From Micractinium sp. NFX-FRZ (taxonomy: Eukaryota; Chlorophyta; Trebouxiophyceae; Chlorellales; Chlorellaceae): a stretch of 64,000 nt of DNA. The stretch lies in NCBI GenBank assembly GCA_029339195.1, contig JAPTJF010000069.1:121405-185404 (forward strand), given 5' to 3'. The stretch's first letter is position 1. Each line of letters starts with the position of its first letter. This document shows, piece by piece, positions 22,011 to 34,266 of the stretch. The position numbers were made by a program, and so were the translations under genes. The notes below the pieces were generated by a model that saw only the letters and a program-made list of their open reading frames with translations, did no database searches and was not told the origin of the DNA.

Positions 22011-22816
22011 GCGACGCACCGCTCTGTGGCATCAGCAGATGGAGAGCGTCACAGGGGCTGGCCTTGCTCTGGCCGCACTCCCCTGAACGATCGGTTGCCG
22101 GCGATTGCATGGCCCTCCTTGTACTTCAGCGCCCTCGCATAAGCTCCCAACGTTTGTAATTGCTTTCCCAACCAATGTGCTGTACTCGAGAGATGTGTGC
22201 ACGCAGGTTGGCAGCGCCCGCCAGCGCCCCGGGGGCACGCAAATTTGCATGGCCGGCGCCAGAGGCGGGTTCTACGCATCACACACACACACACACTCAG
22301 ACACGCACTGATTTCATAACCCACAGTGAGGTAGGAGGGCACACTGCTTTAGCTGCTGTGTTGCTTCTTGCCGCCCGTCGGCGCCCCTGCTTTGCGCGCT
22401 GGGCGGCCCAGCTCCCTATTCACCGATCGCAGACCGCCCATTACGACCCGCTATGTGCTTCAGAGGACACTTCTAAGTGTGTAACACCGCCGCAGGTTGT
22501 AGCAGGTGGGTCAGAGGCAACTCGAGCTTGTGTCGTCTCCAGTGTTCTTACGTGCATCCCCGATGTTGCACCATCCCCAATACAGTGCGCCACGATGCCA
22601 ACGATCGCATGGCAGACCGCCTAGCAGCCGGAAGCAAAAGCAACACACTGTCCCGTCTCCTTGCCCGACGTAGGCCGCGCCTCGCGCCTGTCAGCGTCTT
22701 GGACTGACCAGCGCAGCGGGGGAGCCGGCCTTGCAAGCTCCAAGACGCGCCAGCGGCCTCTCCTGCCGCCGCACCTCCTGCCCTTCCGCCGCCGCCGCCG
22801 GTCGGTGCTCCTCCCC
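22011..22816. promoter_or_regulatory. intergenic region, NDH-2 3' end and RING gene promoter
   Basis: About 0.8 kb without a supportable gene. It contains a TGTAA at 22155 and a short (AC)n microsatellite at about 22281-22294. Confidence 0.45.
22155..22159 (+). terminator. candidate polyadenylation signal TGTAA
   Basis: Lies about 145 bases after the NDH-2 stop, a usual distance for green algal 3' UTRs. Confidence 0.6.
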
Positions 22817-23599
22817 ATGAGCTGGCGCAACGCTTTTACGACCCCTGAAGAGGAGGCCGCCCTGGCAGCATTTGCGAGGCGCGTTAAGAAGCAGGAGGAC
22901 CCGCCCGCTGTGGCACAGGCTCTACCCAGCACTGCACAAGCGGCGGCCCCTGCGGCCACCACGCAGCCGCCCGTTCCGCCAGCTCAGCCCATCCAAGCAG
23001 CGGCCCCGCCGCCACCGGCGCACCAAGTAGAGTGCTGCATCTGTATGGATGCCCCACCCTCAGCGGTAAGTGCTTACTGGGTGCTGAAGGAAGATGTCAA
23101 GGTAGCTCATGCTGCATGCCCTGCTCGCTCTGATGAGAGGGGACGCATTCACCCGTCCTGCGTATTCACCCACCCCTGATTCACTGAACCGCCCGCCCCA
23201 TATCGCTGCCTCCCCCGCCCGCAGGTAGGAGTTCAATGCGGGCACGTGGGGATGTGCGTCTCCTGCGCCGTCACGTACCTCAAGGTGGGATGCCTGGCTG
23301 CCTTGCTCGCTTGTGGCTGGCTGGCTTGTGTCTGGCCTAGGCCTGCTGGTGGAAAGGGAGGTCGGTTAGGCTGGAGGCATGCTGTGCTGCTGTCAGCGAG
23401 CCCGGATGGTCGACAGCACAGAGACGTGCCTCGCCTGCACACCTCCCGGCTCCCAACACGCACATGCATGGCTGCAACTTGACTGCTGCAGGCTCACACT
23501 GAGTGCCCCGTCTGCGCAAGGCCGCTGGATGCGCTGTTTGTGCCGGGCCGCGGACTGATGAAGCCCAATGCATGGTCGCAAAAGCGCGCGGCCGCTTGA
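22817..23599 (+). CDS. RING-finger E3 ligase-like protein
   Basis: Exons 22817-23065, 23225-23284 and 23492-23599 join in phase 0 to 138 aa. After a Pro/Ala/Gln-rich N-terminus comes a RING-HC finger: CCICMD, CGHVGMCVSCA, then CPVCARPLDALF. The order resembles the C-terminal RING of MUL1/IAP-like E3 ligases, but no partner domain is present. The finger is split by both introns. The ATG was chosen because it starts MSWRNAFTTPEEEAALAAF, a charged helix in the same frame as the finger; an upstream exon is possible. Confidence 0.8.
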
Positions 23600-24018
23600 C
23601 GCCATGTGCTAACCCCTCTGCTCCCAGCCATGCCTCGCCCCTCACTTTTCATTGTCCTGTGCACGTCTGCCTTCTCATGTGCTGTACACACCGATGTGCT
23701 GTTTTCAAACATGAGGGGAACATAAGGGAACACATGAACAAGCATACCCCACCCCACTGGGGTGGCACCCCAGTGCACAGGTACATGTGGTACCAAGCCC
23801 CCTACTGCTGCTCGGTCACAGGCGACGCAGAATACGCTACTGATATATACAACATATTAGCGCACCAAGGAATCTCTCCTACAGCTGCTGCGAAGAAGTG
23901 ATCCTTGCCACCGCCAGGCCGCTACCGTTGCTAGGCCATTTCATGCTCACTCGCCTCTGCCGTGCCGCCTGTGGCACCGCCGCCAGCGCTAGTATAGCAG
24001 CTGACGCCAGCAGGCCAC
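23600..24018. other. convergent 3' region
   Basis: Faces the stops of the RING gene and the minus-strand Gly-rich gene. It has no clear gene. Near 23747-23775 an inverted repeat (ccccaccccactggggtgg) could fold as a short hairpin. Confidence 0.4.
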
Positions 24019-24565
24019 TCAGCGCCCGGCTATGTCCTGCATGGCACTGATAAGAATGCCAAGGGCGCTGGCAGCTAGACCCGCCACACCCAATCGGTGC
24101 CAGAAACCAGGAGTTGCGGCGCCAGCGCCCACGGAGTGGCCACTGCTGCCACCGCTGCCACGGTTACCGCCACGGTGGCCGCCACTGTGACCGCCGCCTC
24201 CCCTGCTGCCGCTGCCGCCGGCGCCGCTGCTACCACCGCCACCGCCACCGCGTGCTCTGCTGCTGGCGGCGCTGCTGGCCCTGCCGCCGCCACTGCCGCT
24301 GGCGCCGCCACCTCGAGGCACTGTCATGCCACCACCACCATTGCCTACGTAGACGGAGTGCACGTTGCCGTCATTATCGAGCATGTAAGCCCAGCCTTCG
24401 TCTGCAGGGGGAGCCACACACGGGGCACTAGGGGGGGCTCTCGGGTGCAGGGGATGCAGGCGGGTCGGCACCGCCCTGTCACCTGGCGTCAAAGGCGGTG
24501 GCACTGGTCCTATCTCTCCCGCGCCTCCCTCTCCCGCCTGCCCACTTACCTGGATGGCGATCCAT
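24019..24565 (-). CDS. small Gly/Ser-rich protein with C-terminal hydrophobic helix
   Basis: Not recognised. A 16-base first exon (24565-24550, MDRHP plus one base) and a second exon (24401-24019) join in phase to 132 aa. It starts DEGWAYMLDNDGNVHSVYVG, then has about 70 residues of Gly/Ser/Arg low complexity and a C-terminal helix (GVAGLAASALGILISAMQDI) that could sit in a membrane. The donor GTAAGT and acceptor CTGCAG are strong. The tiny first exon makes the start uncertain; a longer 5' exon is possible. Confidence 0.5.
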
Positions 24566-25157
24566 GGCTGGCAGGACAGAGGTATCTGCGCCTGCGAGAT
24601 GGTCGATGGTCGACGTGCCCGAGGTTGGTGGAGGAGTCGGTGCGGCTCGAAACACCGTGTCTCAATTTGCCGGGACCGCGGGCCCAGGAAGGCCTACAGA
24701 ACGACGGTGTAACACGCGGTTCTTCACTCGGGAGACAGCGGGGCACGGAGCACGTGACGTGGCTGCCTCCACTGGCAGCAGGCAAGCCACCTCTCCACGG
24801 GGGTGTGTACATGTGTGCGCCGGCAGGAGCCCTATAGATATACATATTATTAGTACACCAATAGACCGCAACTGACACCCGAGCTTCCAACGCGGCTACC
24901 AGCCATAGATTGCGCTCCGCACCCTATTCAGCGCCGCATGTGCCCGCAGACTGTGCCCCCCCCTTTGCATGCCGCACAGCACCCAACCAGCCAAAGTTGG
25001 CATCAACAACTGGCTTTACATTGACAGCATTGGCTCAGGCTCACAATCCTTACAAGTCAATGGCACACTAGAGTACACCAGGACCGCTGCCTGACCACAA
25101 GGGGCAGCAAGTGGCAGGGTGGCTGGCTGGCCGGCCGCCACCGCCCCAGGCCACGCC
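24566..25157. other. intergenic region between Gly-rich gene and TRAPPC10 3' end
   Basis: Holds the minus-strand promoter of the Gly-rich gene and the 3' UTR of TRAPPC10, with two TTACA sites near 25016 and 25048. No gene seen. Confidence 0.45.
25016..25020 (-). terminator. candidate polyadenylation signal TGTAA (minus)
   Basis: TGTAA on the minus strand about 140 bases past the TRAPPC10 stop at 25158. Confidence 0.6.
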
Positions 25158-28100
25158 TCACCCCGCCGCCGCTTCCGTCACCGTGATGGCGCTGCTGCCG
25201 GTCAGCCCCACATCAAACACCTCCTGGGCGTTCACGTCCTGCAGCCTGAGCGCCGGGACCGGCAGCGTGCCTGCCGCCAGGGGCACCCAGGTGGCTTCCA
25301 CGGTTGCCACAGCGCCCGCATGACCCGCCAGGGTGACGCCGCCCAGCCGCCGCCCCAGCGGGCGCCAGTGGTCGCTCTGCGGGTTTTGATGCATTGGGGG
25401 GCCGTCGGGGGCAGGGTCGCTGTGGATCGGTTGGTTGCGTGCAGCGAGCAGAGGAGGGTCTCGCAAGCACGCGGCACCTCTGCAGTACCCGCTCTTGCGT
25501 GCAAAGCACCCTCCTCCTTCCGAACACCACAAACCCTCGCTCGCCTCTGCCAGAACCTCTAAAGACTGCAGGCATCCCCTCTGCCTGCAGGTGCCCCAAT
25601 CGCCCTTCGTGCCTGCAAATCATGACGCACCTCTGCCTGCACCTCGAACGAGATGCGTGCCACCGGGTGCTGCTGGTCCGGCTGCCCGCCGCGCTCCAGG
25701 CGCCAGCACAGCGTGGTGGGCTGGCCCACGGCGGCTGAGAAGGGGCCCAGCAGGCGCACAAACACCAGCGTGCCTGCACAGGAGAGGGGAAGGCAGGTTG
25801 TGGAGGGCGCGGAAATTAGCAGCTGCTCTGCTGGGTGGGCACCGGCAGGGCGAGCAGCGGCAACCAACCAACTGCCTGGCGAGCAGTACCAAGCAACCAA
25901 CTGCCTGGCAGGCAGCGGCACCATCTGCGAAGCCGCTTGCTGCACAGGGGCAGAGCAGCAAGCAAGCTTGCTGGGGCTTATAGCTGCGCATCCACCCGCA
26001 AAGCCCCTCCACAAACCGTGTTTTAAACAACCCTTGGAACAGCAGCTGGCCTGCCGGCTGCCTCAGCACAATGGGTCAAGCTGACTGGGCCTCACCTGTG
26101 GTGGCTTCCTCAGAGGCGGGCATCTCCAGAGTGAGCAGGTGCCTGAAGGAGCAAAGCTGGCGGTCGCCTGCACTGACGTCAGCGCCTCCCTCCTCAGCCA
26201 CTGCCGTTGGCGAGTCGCTGCCGCCTGCTGCCTCCCGTGGGCTGCCGCTGCCGCCGGTGCTGCTTAGAAGCTCCAGCACGCCTGCACCCGGCGTCCGCTG
26301 CTGACCCTGCTGCTGACCCTGCTGCGCTGCTGGTGCTGCCGATGCTGCTGCATCTGCCGGGCCGCTGCCGTTGCCGCCGCCCACCTTGGCGTCCCTGCCA
26401 TACTGCTGCTGCTGCTGCTGCTGCTGCGGGGTGAGGGGAGCTGCAGCAACGCCGCACTGCTGCCGGCTGTCGAAACTGTACTCAACCGCAAGCACCGAGG
26501 GCTGCAGCTTGGCCGGCAGCAGCGGCAGCTCACCGCCAGTTTCACTCCTGGGCAAGTCAGGTGCAAGCAGGAAGGAGGCGGTGAGGCTGCCAGCTGGCTG
26601 CAGGGTGGCAGGCAGCAGGCCCATGCTGTCAAGCAAGCTTGTGCTGACGGCAAATCCGGGCTGCGGCTCCAGCGCCAGCCTGGCAAGCTGAGCTGGAACT
26701 GCCAGGTTGGAGGTCAGCGTGAACTGCACCGCCACGCCTCCCGACGGCAGCTCCCGAGCCGTGCTGGCCACACTGAAGGGCTGGCGCACGGGGGCGGCCA
26801 GCATGCGACAGTGGCTGCGCTGGCAGCCGCTTGCGTACTCCAGGCTGGCAGGCAGGTCCAGCAGTGCAGCGGGCGGGGGCAGGCCCTCGGCGGGCAGGCC
26901 CGCCAGACGCCGTGCGTCGTGCTGGCGCGAGGAGTGGCGGGGTGCGGGGGGCGCCACGTACACTGGCTCAGGAGGCATGGGCACCTCGCCTGCAGGCAGG
27001 TCAGCACAGAGAAGGGAGCACATATGGGAACAGTTAGATGGAGGCTGTGTGCATGCTCATGAGGTAGGCACGAAAGAGCAGCACAGGAGCAGCGCAGCTT
27101 GGCATGGCGTGCAAAGCAGCACATGATCAGCTTAACGATGCTTGACGACAGGGCAACGGGTTCAGACCGGTCCAAGCTGCCATACCGGCACCCCTTACCT
27201 GCAGTCACACGCCACCACAGGCTGACGGGGCACCCCTCCTGGACGAGGGGCAGCGCCAGCTGCTGCACCAACCCGTCACTGAGCAGCCAGGAGGCAGAAG
27301 CGCCCGTGGGGCCTTCCACTGGCAGCAGCTGCTGCTGCCCAGCAGCATCCCTTTCAGGCAGCAGCACGGCCGCGCGGTGCTCCGGCCGGATGAATGGCGG
27401 CTGGGTGGGTTGCAGCTTGGCTGAGCTGCTGGCTGGAGACAGCCGGATGTCGCCGCCCACAGACTGCACCGCTCGGTGGAAGCTGCCCAGTGTCGGGGTG
27501 GGCTTGCGAGACAGGGGAGGCAGGCCTGCAAGGGATACAGGCGAGGGGATGAGGGATGCCGACAGCCGCAAATGTCATTATGGTGTGTGAGTTGACTGGT
27601 GCACAGATTGCAGGAGGCATGCTGTCCATTCAGAAGCGCAAGAGGCACAGAGGCACGGACACCGGCACATGCACACCCTGCCTCCCTTCGCACCTGCCAG
27701 CCCGCCAGCGGCATGCGCCAGCGGCCACGTCAGCTCCAGCCGCGCCCCATGCAGCGCGTCCCGCTCCGATGCCAGCGCCAGCCCCAGCCATTGCTCCTGC
27801 CCGGCAATCAGGCTGCCCCCTGCCGCCATAAGGCTCAGCTGCACCCGAGGCTGCGCCTGCTCCACAAACAACACTATCTCCTCGGCGTCACGCATGCCGG
27901 CTGGAGCGTCGCTGGGGCGCGGCGCCGACGGCGTCAGAGGCGTGCCCCCTGCCAGCGGCGTCAGCGGCTGGCCGCCGGGACCGCCCGCCCGGCTGCTGCG
28001 CCGCCTGTGACGCACCCCCGGGCCGCCCCGGGCGCGCGCCGCCGCTGCCGCCGCTGCACCGCCATCGTGCTGCGGCTGCTGCCACACCGGTTCGGGCTGC

Positions 28101-31100
28101 TGCACTGCCGCATGCAGCGGCAGCTCGTGCAGCCGTGCCCGCAGGTGCAGCGCCTGGTAGAGCCCCCGCTGCACGGGAGCTGCCAGGAAGGTGAGCGTGC
28201 TGGCGCCAGGTGGCAGCACCACCTCACCCTGCAGCGGCTGCAGGCTGGAGCTCTCGGTGCCGCCGCCGCTGCTGCCGCTGCTGCTGCCAGGGTGGACAGC
28301 CACAAGGCTGCAAGCAAGCTCTTCCACTTGCTGCCACTGCGGCTCAAATCGCTCCCGCCCCCCCAGGCTCTCCGCTGGGTCCAAGCTTGGCCCGGCATCG
28401 CCGCCCAGTGGGGTGGCGGGGGTGGAGGACACCCGCCGCTGGATGGCCGGCACGCCCGCCAACGCGGGGCGGGGGGAGGCGCGTGGCGAGTGTATGACTG
28501 CAGCCAGCCAGAGTTGGAGAGCATCAAATGAAAGCAAGTGTGGATCAAGTGTCAGGTCAGGAAGTCACACATGCAGATCATACGCGTACGTGTGGTCCTC
28601 GTGAGAATCACACGTGCCGGCAGTAGCAGCAGGGGCAGCAGCAGGGGCTCCATCTCGCAGCAGGCAGTTCCAACTTCCCAGCAGGGGCCCCTACAACTCA
28701 TTGCCAGCCTGCCCACCTGTCATCTCCTGCAGCACCGCCAGAGTGAGCGCTACGTCATGCAGCCTCAGCGCCACCGGCAGCTGGTTGTGCACCTCCAGCG
28801 CCACAGCCAGCGCGTCGCCCACCGCCGCGCTGAGCGCTCCCTGAGCGCTGCCGCCGCCGCTGCCGCCTGCTGTGCACGCTTCGCGCCGTGGAGGCACCAG
28901 CAGCGGCTCGCCATCAGGCCTGGAGCGACCAAAGAATCGGCTGGCGGCTGCCCGGGGCGGGGCGGCTGTGAGGATGGCTGACATCTCTATGCTAGGTGCG
29001 CCCGCCGCTGTGGGGCTGGTGGGCAGCAGCGGCTGGCTGCTGCTCAGGCCGCCCGGCAGGTGCGCCGCCTGCAGCAGCAGCTGGCAGGCTGCCTGCCGCT
29101 GCGTGGGGCTCCCCCCAAAGGGGGCTGGCAGCGACAGCATGGCCGCCGCCGTGTGCGCCAGGCCAGGGCTGCCAGTCGCCAGCTGGCAGGCAGCCAGCTT
29201 GGGCAGCGTGGCAGCCGCCAGCGCGTGCCACCCCTCCCTGCAACCACGGCGAAAAACCCACAAACAACACTGGCTTCAGCCTCATGCAGGGTACGTGAGC
29301 AGGCGACAAGCAAGCACACGTTGTGCCGTCGGAAAATGAACCGCCGCTCTACCGAGCACGTCGTTGATTGCCAGCGCAGCGATACCTGACACCCACAGGC
29401 ACTTCTCGATGACACAAGCAGGGTGAGGGAATCTTCCCTTACCTGAGGAAGGTGCGGCACTGGCGCTCATACAGGTCGGCAGCCCGGTGCATGCTGCCCG
29501 CTTTGGCCAGCGCGTCTGCCACGTCAGCCCTCAGCATGGCAGCGTTGCGCAGGTAGCCGCACTGGCTGTAGCACTTGGCGGCTGCCTCACTCAGCTCAAT
29601 AAACAGTTCAATGAAGAGCTGCTGTGATGAGAGGGCCGCTCGCAGGCGCCAGTGCACCAGCCAGGGCGGCAGCGTCGCGCCCGCCGAACCGGCCGCCGCC
29701 GCCGCCTCGGCGGCGGCTGGGGGCGCAGCGGCGGCGGCTGCCTTGGCGTGTGCGCTGCGGCTGCCGCGCTCAGTCAGCGCAGATGCCACCTGGCGCTCGG
29801 CAGACCGCATGTCGTTCTGCTCCGACAGCAGCGACGGCTGCACAGCGGCTGCAGCGGCGGTCGCGGTAGGCGCCACAGCGTGCCCAGCGTCGCTCTGCAC
29901 CTCGCCCACGGTCTGCTGCACCGAGGAGTGGTGGGTGCTGGTGCTGCGGGGGCTGGAGTCAGGGGAATCTGCAAGCAGGTACACAGGAATGCATGAGGGG
30001 CAGTGAGGAGCAGGTGCGAGCCTTCAGGCATGCAATAACAGGCATCTTGCGGTTCTCACATTGACCAACGCCTGGACCGATTTAACAAGCCAAGCCCTGC
30101 TGCCATGGCTGGTGCAGGGCAGCACGGCAGAGCTGGAAGCAACCACAGAAAAGAGCAGGCACGTTCGTTATGATCAACAGCCTGGACCGTCAAACAAGTC
30201 AGCCCTGCTTGCATGGTGGCTGTAGCGGGAGCACAGCAGAGCAGAGTGGAGACCCAGCACAGCACAGCAGGGCAAGGGCAAGCCTCACTCACCCGCGTCG
30301 GTGGCTGTCTTGGGGCGCACCGACACCCGCTGCAGCGCGGGCGACAGCTGGCGGGGGGTTGCTGCCGCAGACGGCCCCTCGCTCTCCTGCCCCTCAGCGG
30401 CGCTCCCCAGCTTAAGCGCTGCGGCCCCGGCATTGGAGGCAGCAGATGCCTGACCCTCTACTGTCTGCTGCTGCTGCTGCTGTAGGTCGCTGCTGCCGCT
30501 GAGCACGCCTTCTAGGTCCAGCTGAGCCAAATCAGTGGCACTGGGGGCTCCTGCTAGTGTGCCTGCTGACTCCTCTGCCTGCAGTGCAGCGATCTCAGAC
30601 TGCTGCGGCGGATGCACAGCCTGCGCAGAGGGCACCGGCACGGGCGGCCGCTGCGGCTGCTGCGGCGGCTCTGGCAGCCCAGCGGCGGCGGCCGACTTGG
30701 GCAGATCCAGCCCGGCTGCTGCGCCCAGGCGGAGCAGCTCGGCCCGGGCCCCGCAGTACAGCTTTCCCAGGAGGCAGTACAAGCTGGCACTGCCACCTGT
30801 ACCGCCCTCGCGTCCGCGCCCCCCCGCCGCGCCCTCACTGCCAGCTGTCGCCGCCGCTGCCGCCGCACCCCAGCTGGGCAGCGCCCCCAGCTGCCAATCC
30901 AGCTGAGGCTGCCGGCTGTCCTGCTGCCAGCCGGGGCTGCCTGGCCCCTCTGCATCTGAGCTGCTCGCAATCTTGACTTGCAGGCTGGTGATGCCTAGAG
31001 CCGAGGGGCTGAGGGGGATGGGGATGGGCAGGGAGTCGGCGCCGCCGGTGGGGCTGCCGGGCGGCTGCGCTGCTGCAGCACTGCTCCTCCTGCGGGACAG

Positions 31101-34100
31101 CACACAAACCCACAAGGACACATTGATGCAGCACACTGATCATAATATACAGTCACACAGGGGAATACAGTGGCCACAGCGCCGTCAACTAAGCGGAGCC
31201 AGGCAGGGCGCACTGCCTAGCGCCAGCGCCAGGCAAGGTGAGCCTCCACCACTGGATGATGATGCCATTATCATCTTACATCACAAGGACTCACCGGCCT
31301 CCCGCGCGAGCATCCGTCTTCCGCTTCTCCTCCGCCCGCGCCGCCTGCAGCCGGGAGGTGGCTGCCGCCAGCGACACATAGGCAGCGAAGCTCCAGGCCT
31401 CACGCAGCTGCGCCGGCGCCGCGCCGCTGCGCTGCTGCTGCGCCAGCAGGGAGCCAAAGGAGCGTGCAAAAGCGAGGCCGCGCTCTGCCACCTGCAGGGG
31501 GGCGGGAGCGGCAGGGTTTCAGCCTCTACTAGCGGGCCAGCAGTTTGGCGGGCGGCCGAAAATCGCAGCTGTGCAGCTGGCGTCATGCGGCGGAACAGGC
31601 TGGCACATGAGGCCAAACACACAGTGAAGAGCAGCCCGCGGCATGCACACACCAAGAATGATGCACGGCGCTCCGCGAAGTTCCAACCCCATCTGATGGC
31701 CCCCCACCACCCCCATGCACCCGCCGCACCCACCTCCGCGTGGCGGTGCAGCTTGAGCAGCAGGCGGGACTGGCTGGCAAACAGTGCCTGCCTCATGACC
31801 CACTCGGGCGGAAGCTCAGGCTGGCTGGCCGCCTGCCGTGTGGCCGTCCACGACGCCCACAGCAGCGCTGCCTCGTCATCGCCCGCTGCCTTGCCGCCAA
31901 ACGGCTGCCGCGGCTGCTGGCCCGACTGCAGGGGCAGGGGGCGGGAGACGGGCGGGCAGCAGCGGTGGGCTGGGCAGGGGATGGCGCGGTAAGCTTGGTA
32001 GCCGATTGCGAGCACGAGCGGCATGTTCACATTGACGCAGCAGACCACGGGGTGAGTCGCTACAAGAAGTTTGGAGCGAAACAGCAGCTCCAGCAGTAGT
32101 CGTGGCGCCAAAAGTCGGTGTGTCGCATGAACCTTTTGCAGCCCTCCCACCCACCACCCTCCCCAGCCAGGCAGGGCCCAAACCAGCTGCGCCCTCTCAC
32201 CTGCGCCGCCTCCAGATAGACCGCCTCTAGTTCAGAGTACTCCCGCAGCGCATCCTCCAGCAAGCCCGCACTCTCCAGCATGGCTGCAGGTGGGGAAGGG
32301 TGGGGACAGGCGGAGGTACGGCAGGGCAGGCAGGGCAGACAGTTGGACGGGCAGCCGGTTGAGAAGGCAGGCAGGCAGGCAGGCAGGCAGGCGCTGCGGG
32401 GCTGCAGGGGGTTGCGCCTAGGGAGAGCATCTCCCCGCACACAGCTGAGCGCCCCTGACGCATCCTGCATCGGGCCCGCTGTTGCTTGCGTTGGACGTGT
32501 GTACACCGTTTCGACACCTGTGCAGGCCTTGCAGGCCCACGTGCCGGGCCGTCTCTTGATCAAAATAGAGGTGCAGCACAGCTGCCTACAAGCCAATTAC
32601 AGACCCCTGTGTGTCATTAATACAGAACCCTGTGGGGTGACCAAAGCGTCCCGCCCACCTGCCAGGCCGTCCTTGACCAGGAAGAGCGTTGAGAAGCTCC
32701 AGGATGGGTCCAGGCGGTTCAGCATCAAGCGGCGGACCTGCAGAGGACCGGGAGGGCTGGGACGGCATTGGCGGCTGGCGCTGGGATGGGATGTGTACTG
32801 CTCCCTGCTGAGCAGCCAAGCATCCAGAGCTGGGCCGTGCAGTTGCCAGCAGGAGCACTTTGCAGTTGTGCGGGAACCACAGCAGGGTGTCCCACCCACC
32901 CCTGCCCAGCCCAGCCCCCAGGCCCCTCGCGCACCTCCTCTGCATAGGCTGCCGCCCGTGCCTCGAACCCAGCCCTCAGCGCATCCTTCAGCTGCCGATC
33001 AAACTCCTCCAGCCCCAGCACTGCTGCAGCCAATCAAACAGGACTCAGGCCAGCAAGACATCAGTGGCTGGGGGTGGGCAAAGCAGCTGGAGGTGCAGCC
33101 AGAATGCAAGGCGGTGAGGGGCAGGGAGCTGGGGCACATGTACGCTTTTGCGCACGGATGTCTGCATCCACACACCCGCAGCTGCACACCGCACAGCTCG
33201 CTGCACCCGCAGAGGCACACACTCGCACCGCTGCCTGCACCCACCGCTGCACATGCACTGCTGCTTGCAGCCACAGCCACAGCCACAGCCACACACACAC
33301 ACAACACACGCATCTGCCTGCACCCACAGCTGCACACACACACAGCTGCCTGCACCCACAGCAGCACGCACACACACGGCCGTGAAAACCGCTGGGGCGC
33401 CGTGGTAACCTCATGCACAGCATGGCCCTCTCCCACCACTGCACACCTCAACAGAGGCGCACCTGGCGTGCCTGCCTCTGCCACGCCCGCAGGCAGCGGG
33501 TCCAGGCGCACGCAGCGCTCCCGCTTGCGGTTCAGATCTCGCCGCATCGTGTCGAACACGCGGGCGGGGCCCTTGGCTGCGGGGTCAGCACCCGCCGGGC
33601 GCACAAACACGAAGAACAGCTCTGGCTGGCCTGGGGCGGCAGTCTCTGTGTCCGCCATGGCCTTGAGGCGCAGCCGCAGGTCACGTTTGTACTCCTCATA
33701 CTCCCCGCAAGACGCCAGCACAACGTGCACCAGCGGCGAGCGGAACCAGGCGACCGGAGAGTGGGCGAGCTGGCGCAGGCGCTGCAGTTGCGCGTCGCCG
33801 CGTGCATCCAGGTACCTACCGCAAGGGTGCAGAGAGAGGGCGTTAATGGGAGACAAACATGCATACATCAGACAATCACAGCTTGGCAAGGCAAGTGAGG
33901 CAGCGGCAGCAATTCTGCTGCTGAGCAGGCGGCAGGCAGCAGCGGCGGCGGTTCACCGGCCCGCACTCCCCACGCGCTCTCCTGCGCACGCCAAGTCGCG
34001 CACCTGATCGGCAGCTCCTCCACCGACACCACAGCGCGGCTCAGGCTGAACAGCACGTTCCGCAGCGGCACCCGCGCCTCCAGCTCCTGCAGCGCAGAGA

Positions 34101-34266
34101 AGGGGGTGTTGGGTTGCGTGCGATGCACCGGAGTGCCTCAGATCCCCTGATCACAAGTCGAGAGCCCCACCTGCTTGACTTTGCCACCCCACAGGCCGGA
34201 GCCCAAGTCGTCCACTGCGACCGTCAGCCGTGGGGCCTCCGCTTCTGGCACTCCCGGGGCTGCCAT
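25158..34266 (-). CDS. TRAPPC10: TRAPPII complex subunit TRAPPC10/TRS130
   Basis: A tethering and Rab-activating complex subunit at the trans-Golgi. Sixteen exons join in phase to about 1,800 aa: 34266-34171, 34086-34004, 33815-33463, 33020-32935, 32737-32659, 32283-32201, 31925-31734, 31491-31295, 31089-30293, 29968-29443, 29237-28717, 28497-27694, 27525-27199, 26989-26096, 25773-25631, 25376-25158. The N-terminus matches the family: LEARVPLRNVLFSL, SPLVHVVLASCGEYEEYKRD, ELFFVFVRPAG, then LRADF-like MRRDLNRKRERCVRLD and LNRLDPSWSFSTLFLVKDGL. The middle has helical repeats (AMLESAGLLEDALREYSELE). The C-terminal half is beta-rich with Ala/Gly/Gln inserts, which make it longer than the plant homologue (about 1,260 aa). 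The acceptor of exon 4 could be 3 bases upstream. The C-terminal exons rest on phase and splice motifs more than on similarity. Confidence 0.85.
30066..30245. repeat. intronic tandem duplication in TRAPPC10, about 111-base period
   Basis: A block starting cctggaccg at 30070 and again at 30181 shares most of 60 bases. It lies wholly in the intron between exons 9 and 10, with no exon sequence involved. Confidence 0.7.
32362..32393. repeat. GGCA tetranucleotide microsatellite
   Basis: A run of ggca units in the TRAPPC10 intron between exons 5 and 6. Confidence 0.8.

Noticed and set aside
32280..34007. A 575-codon plus-strand ORF
   Set aside because: It is antisense to TRAPPC10 exons 3-6, crosses their splice sites and has no domain; the composition is low-complexity His/Thr/Ala.
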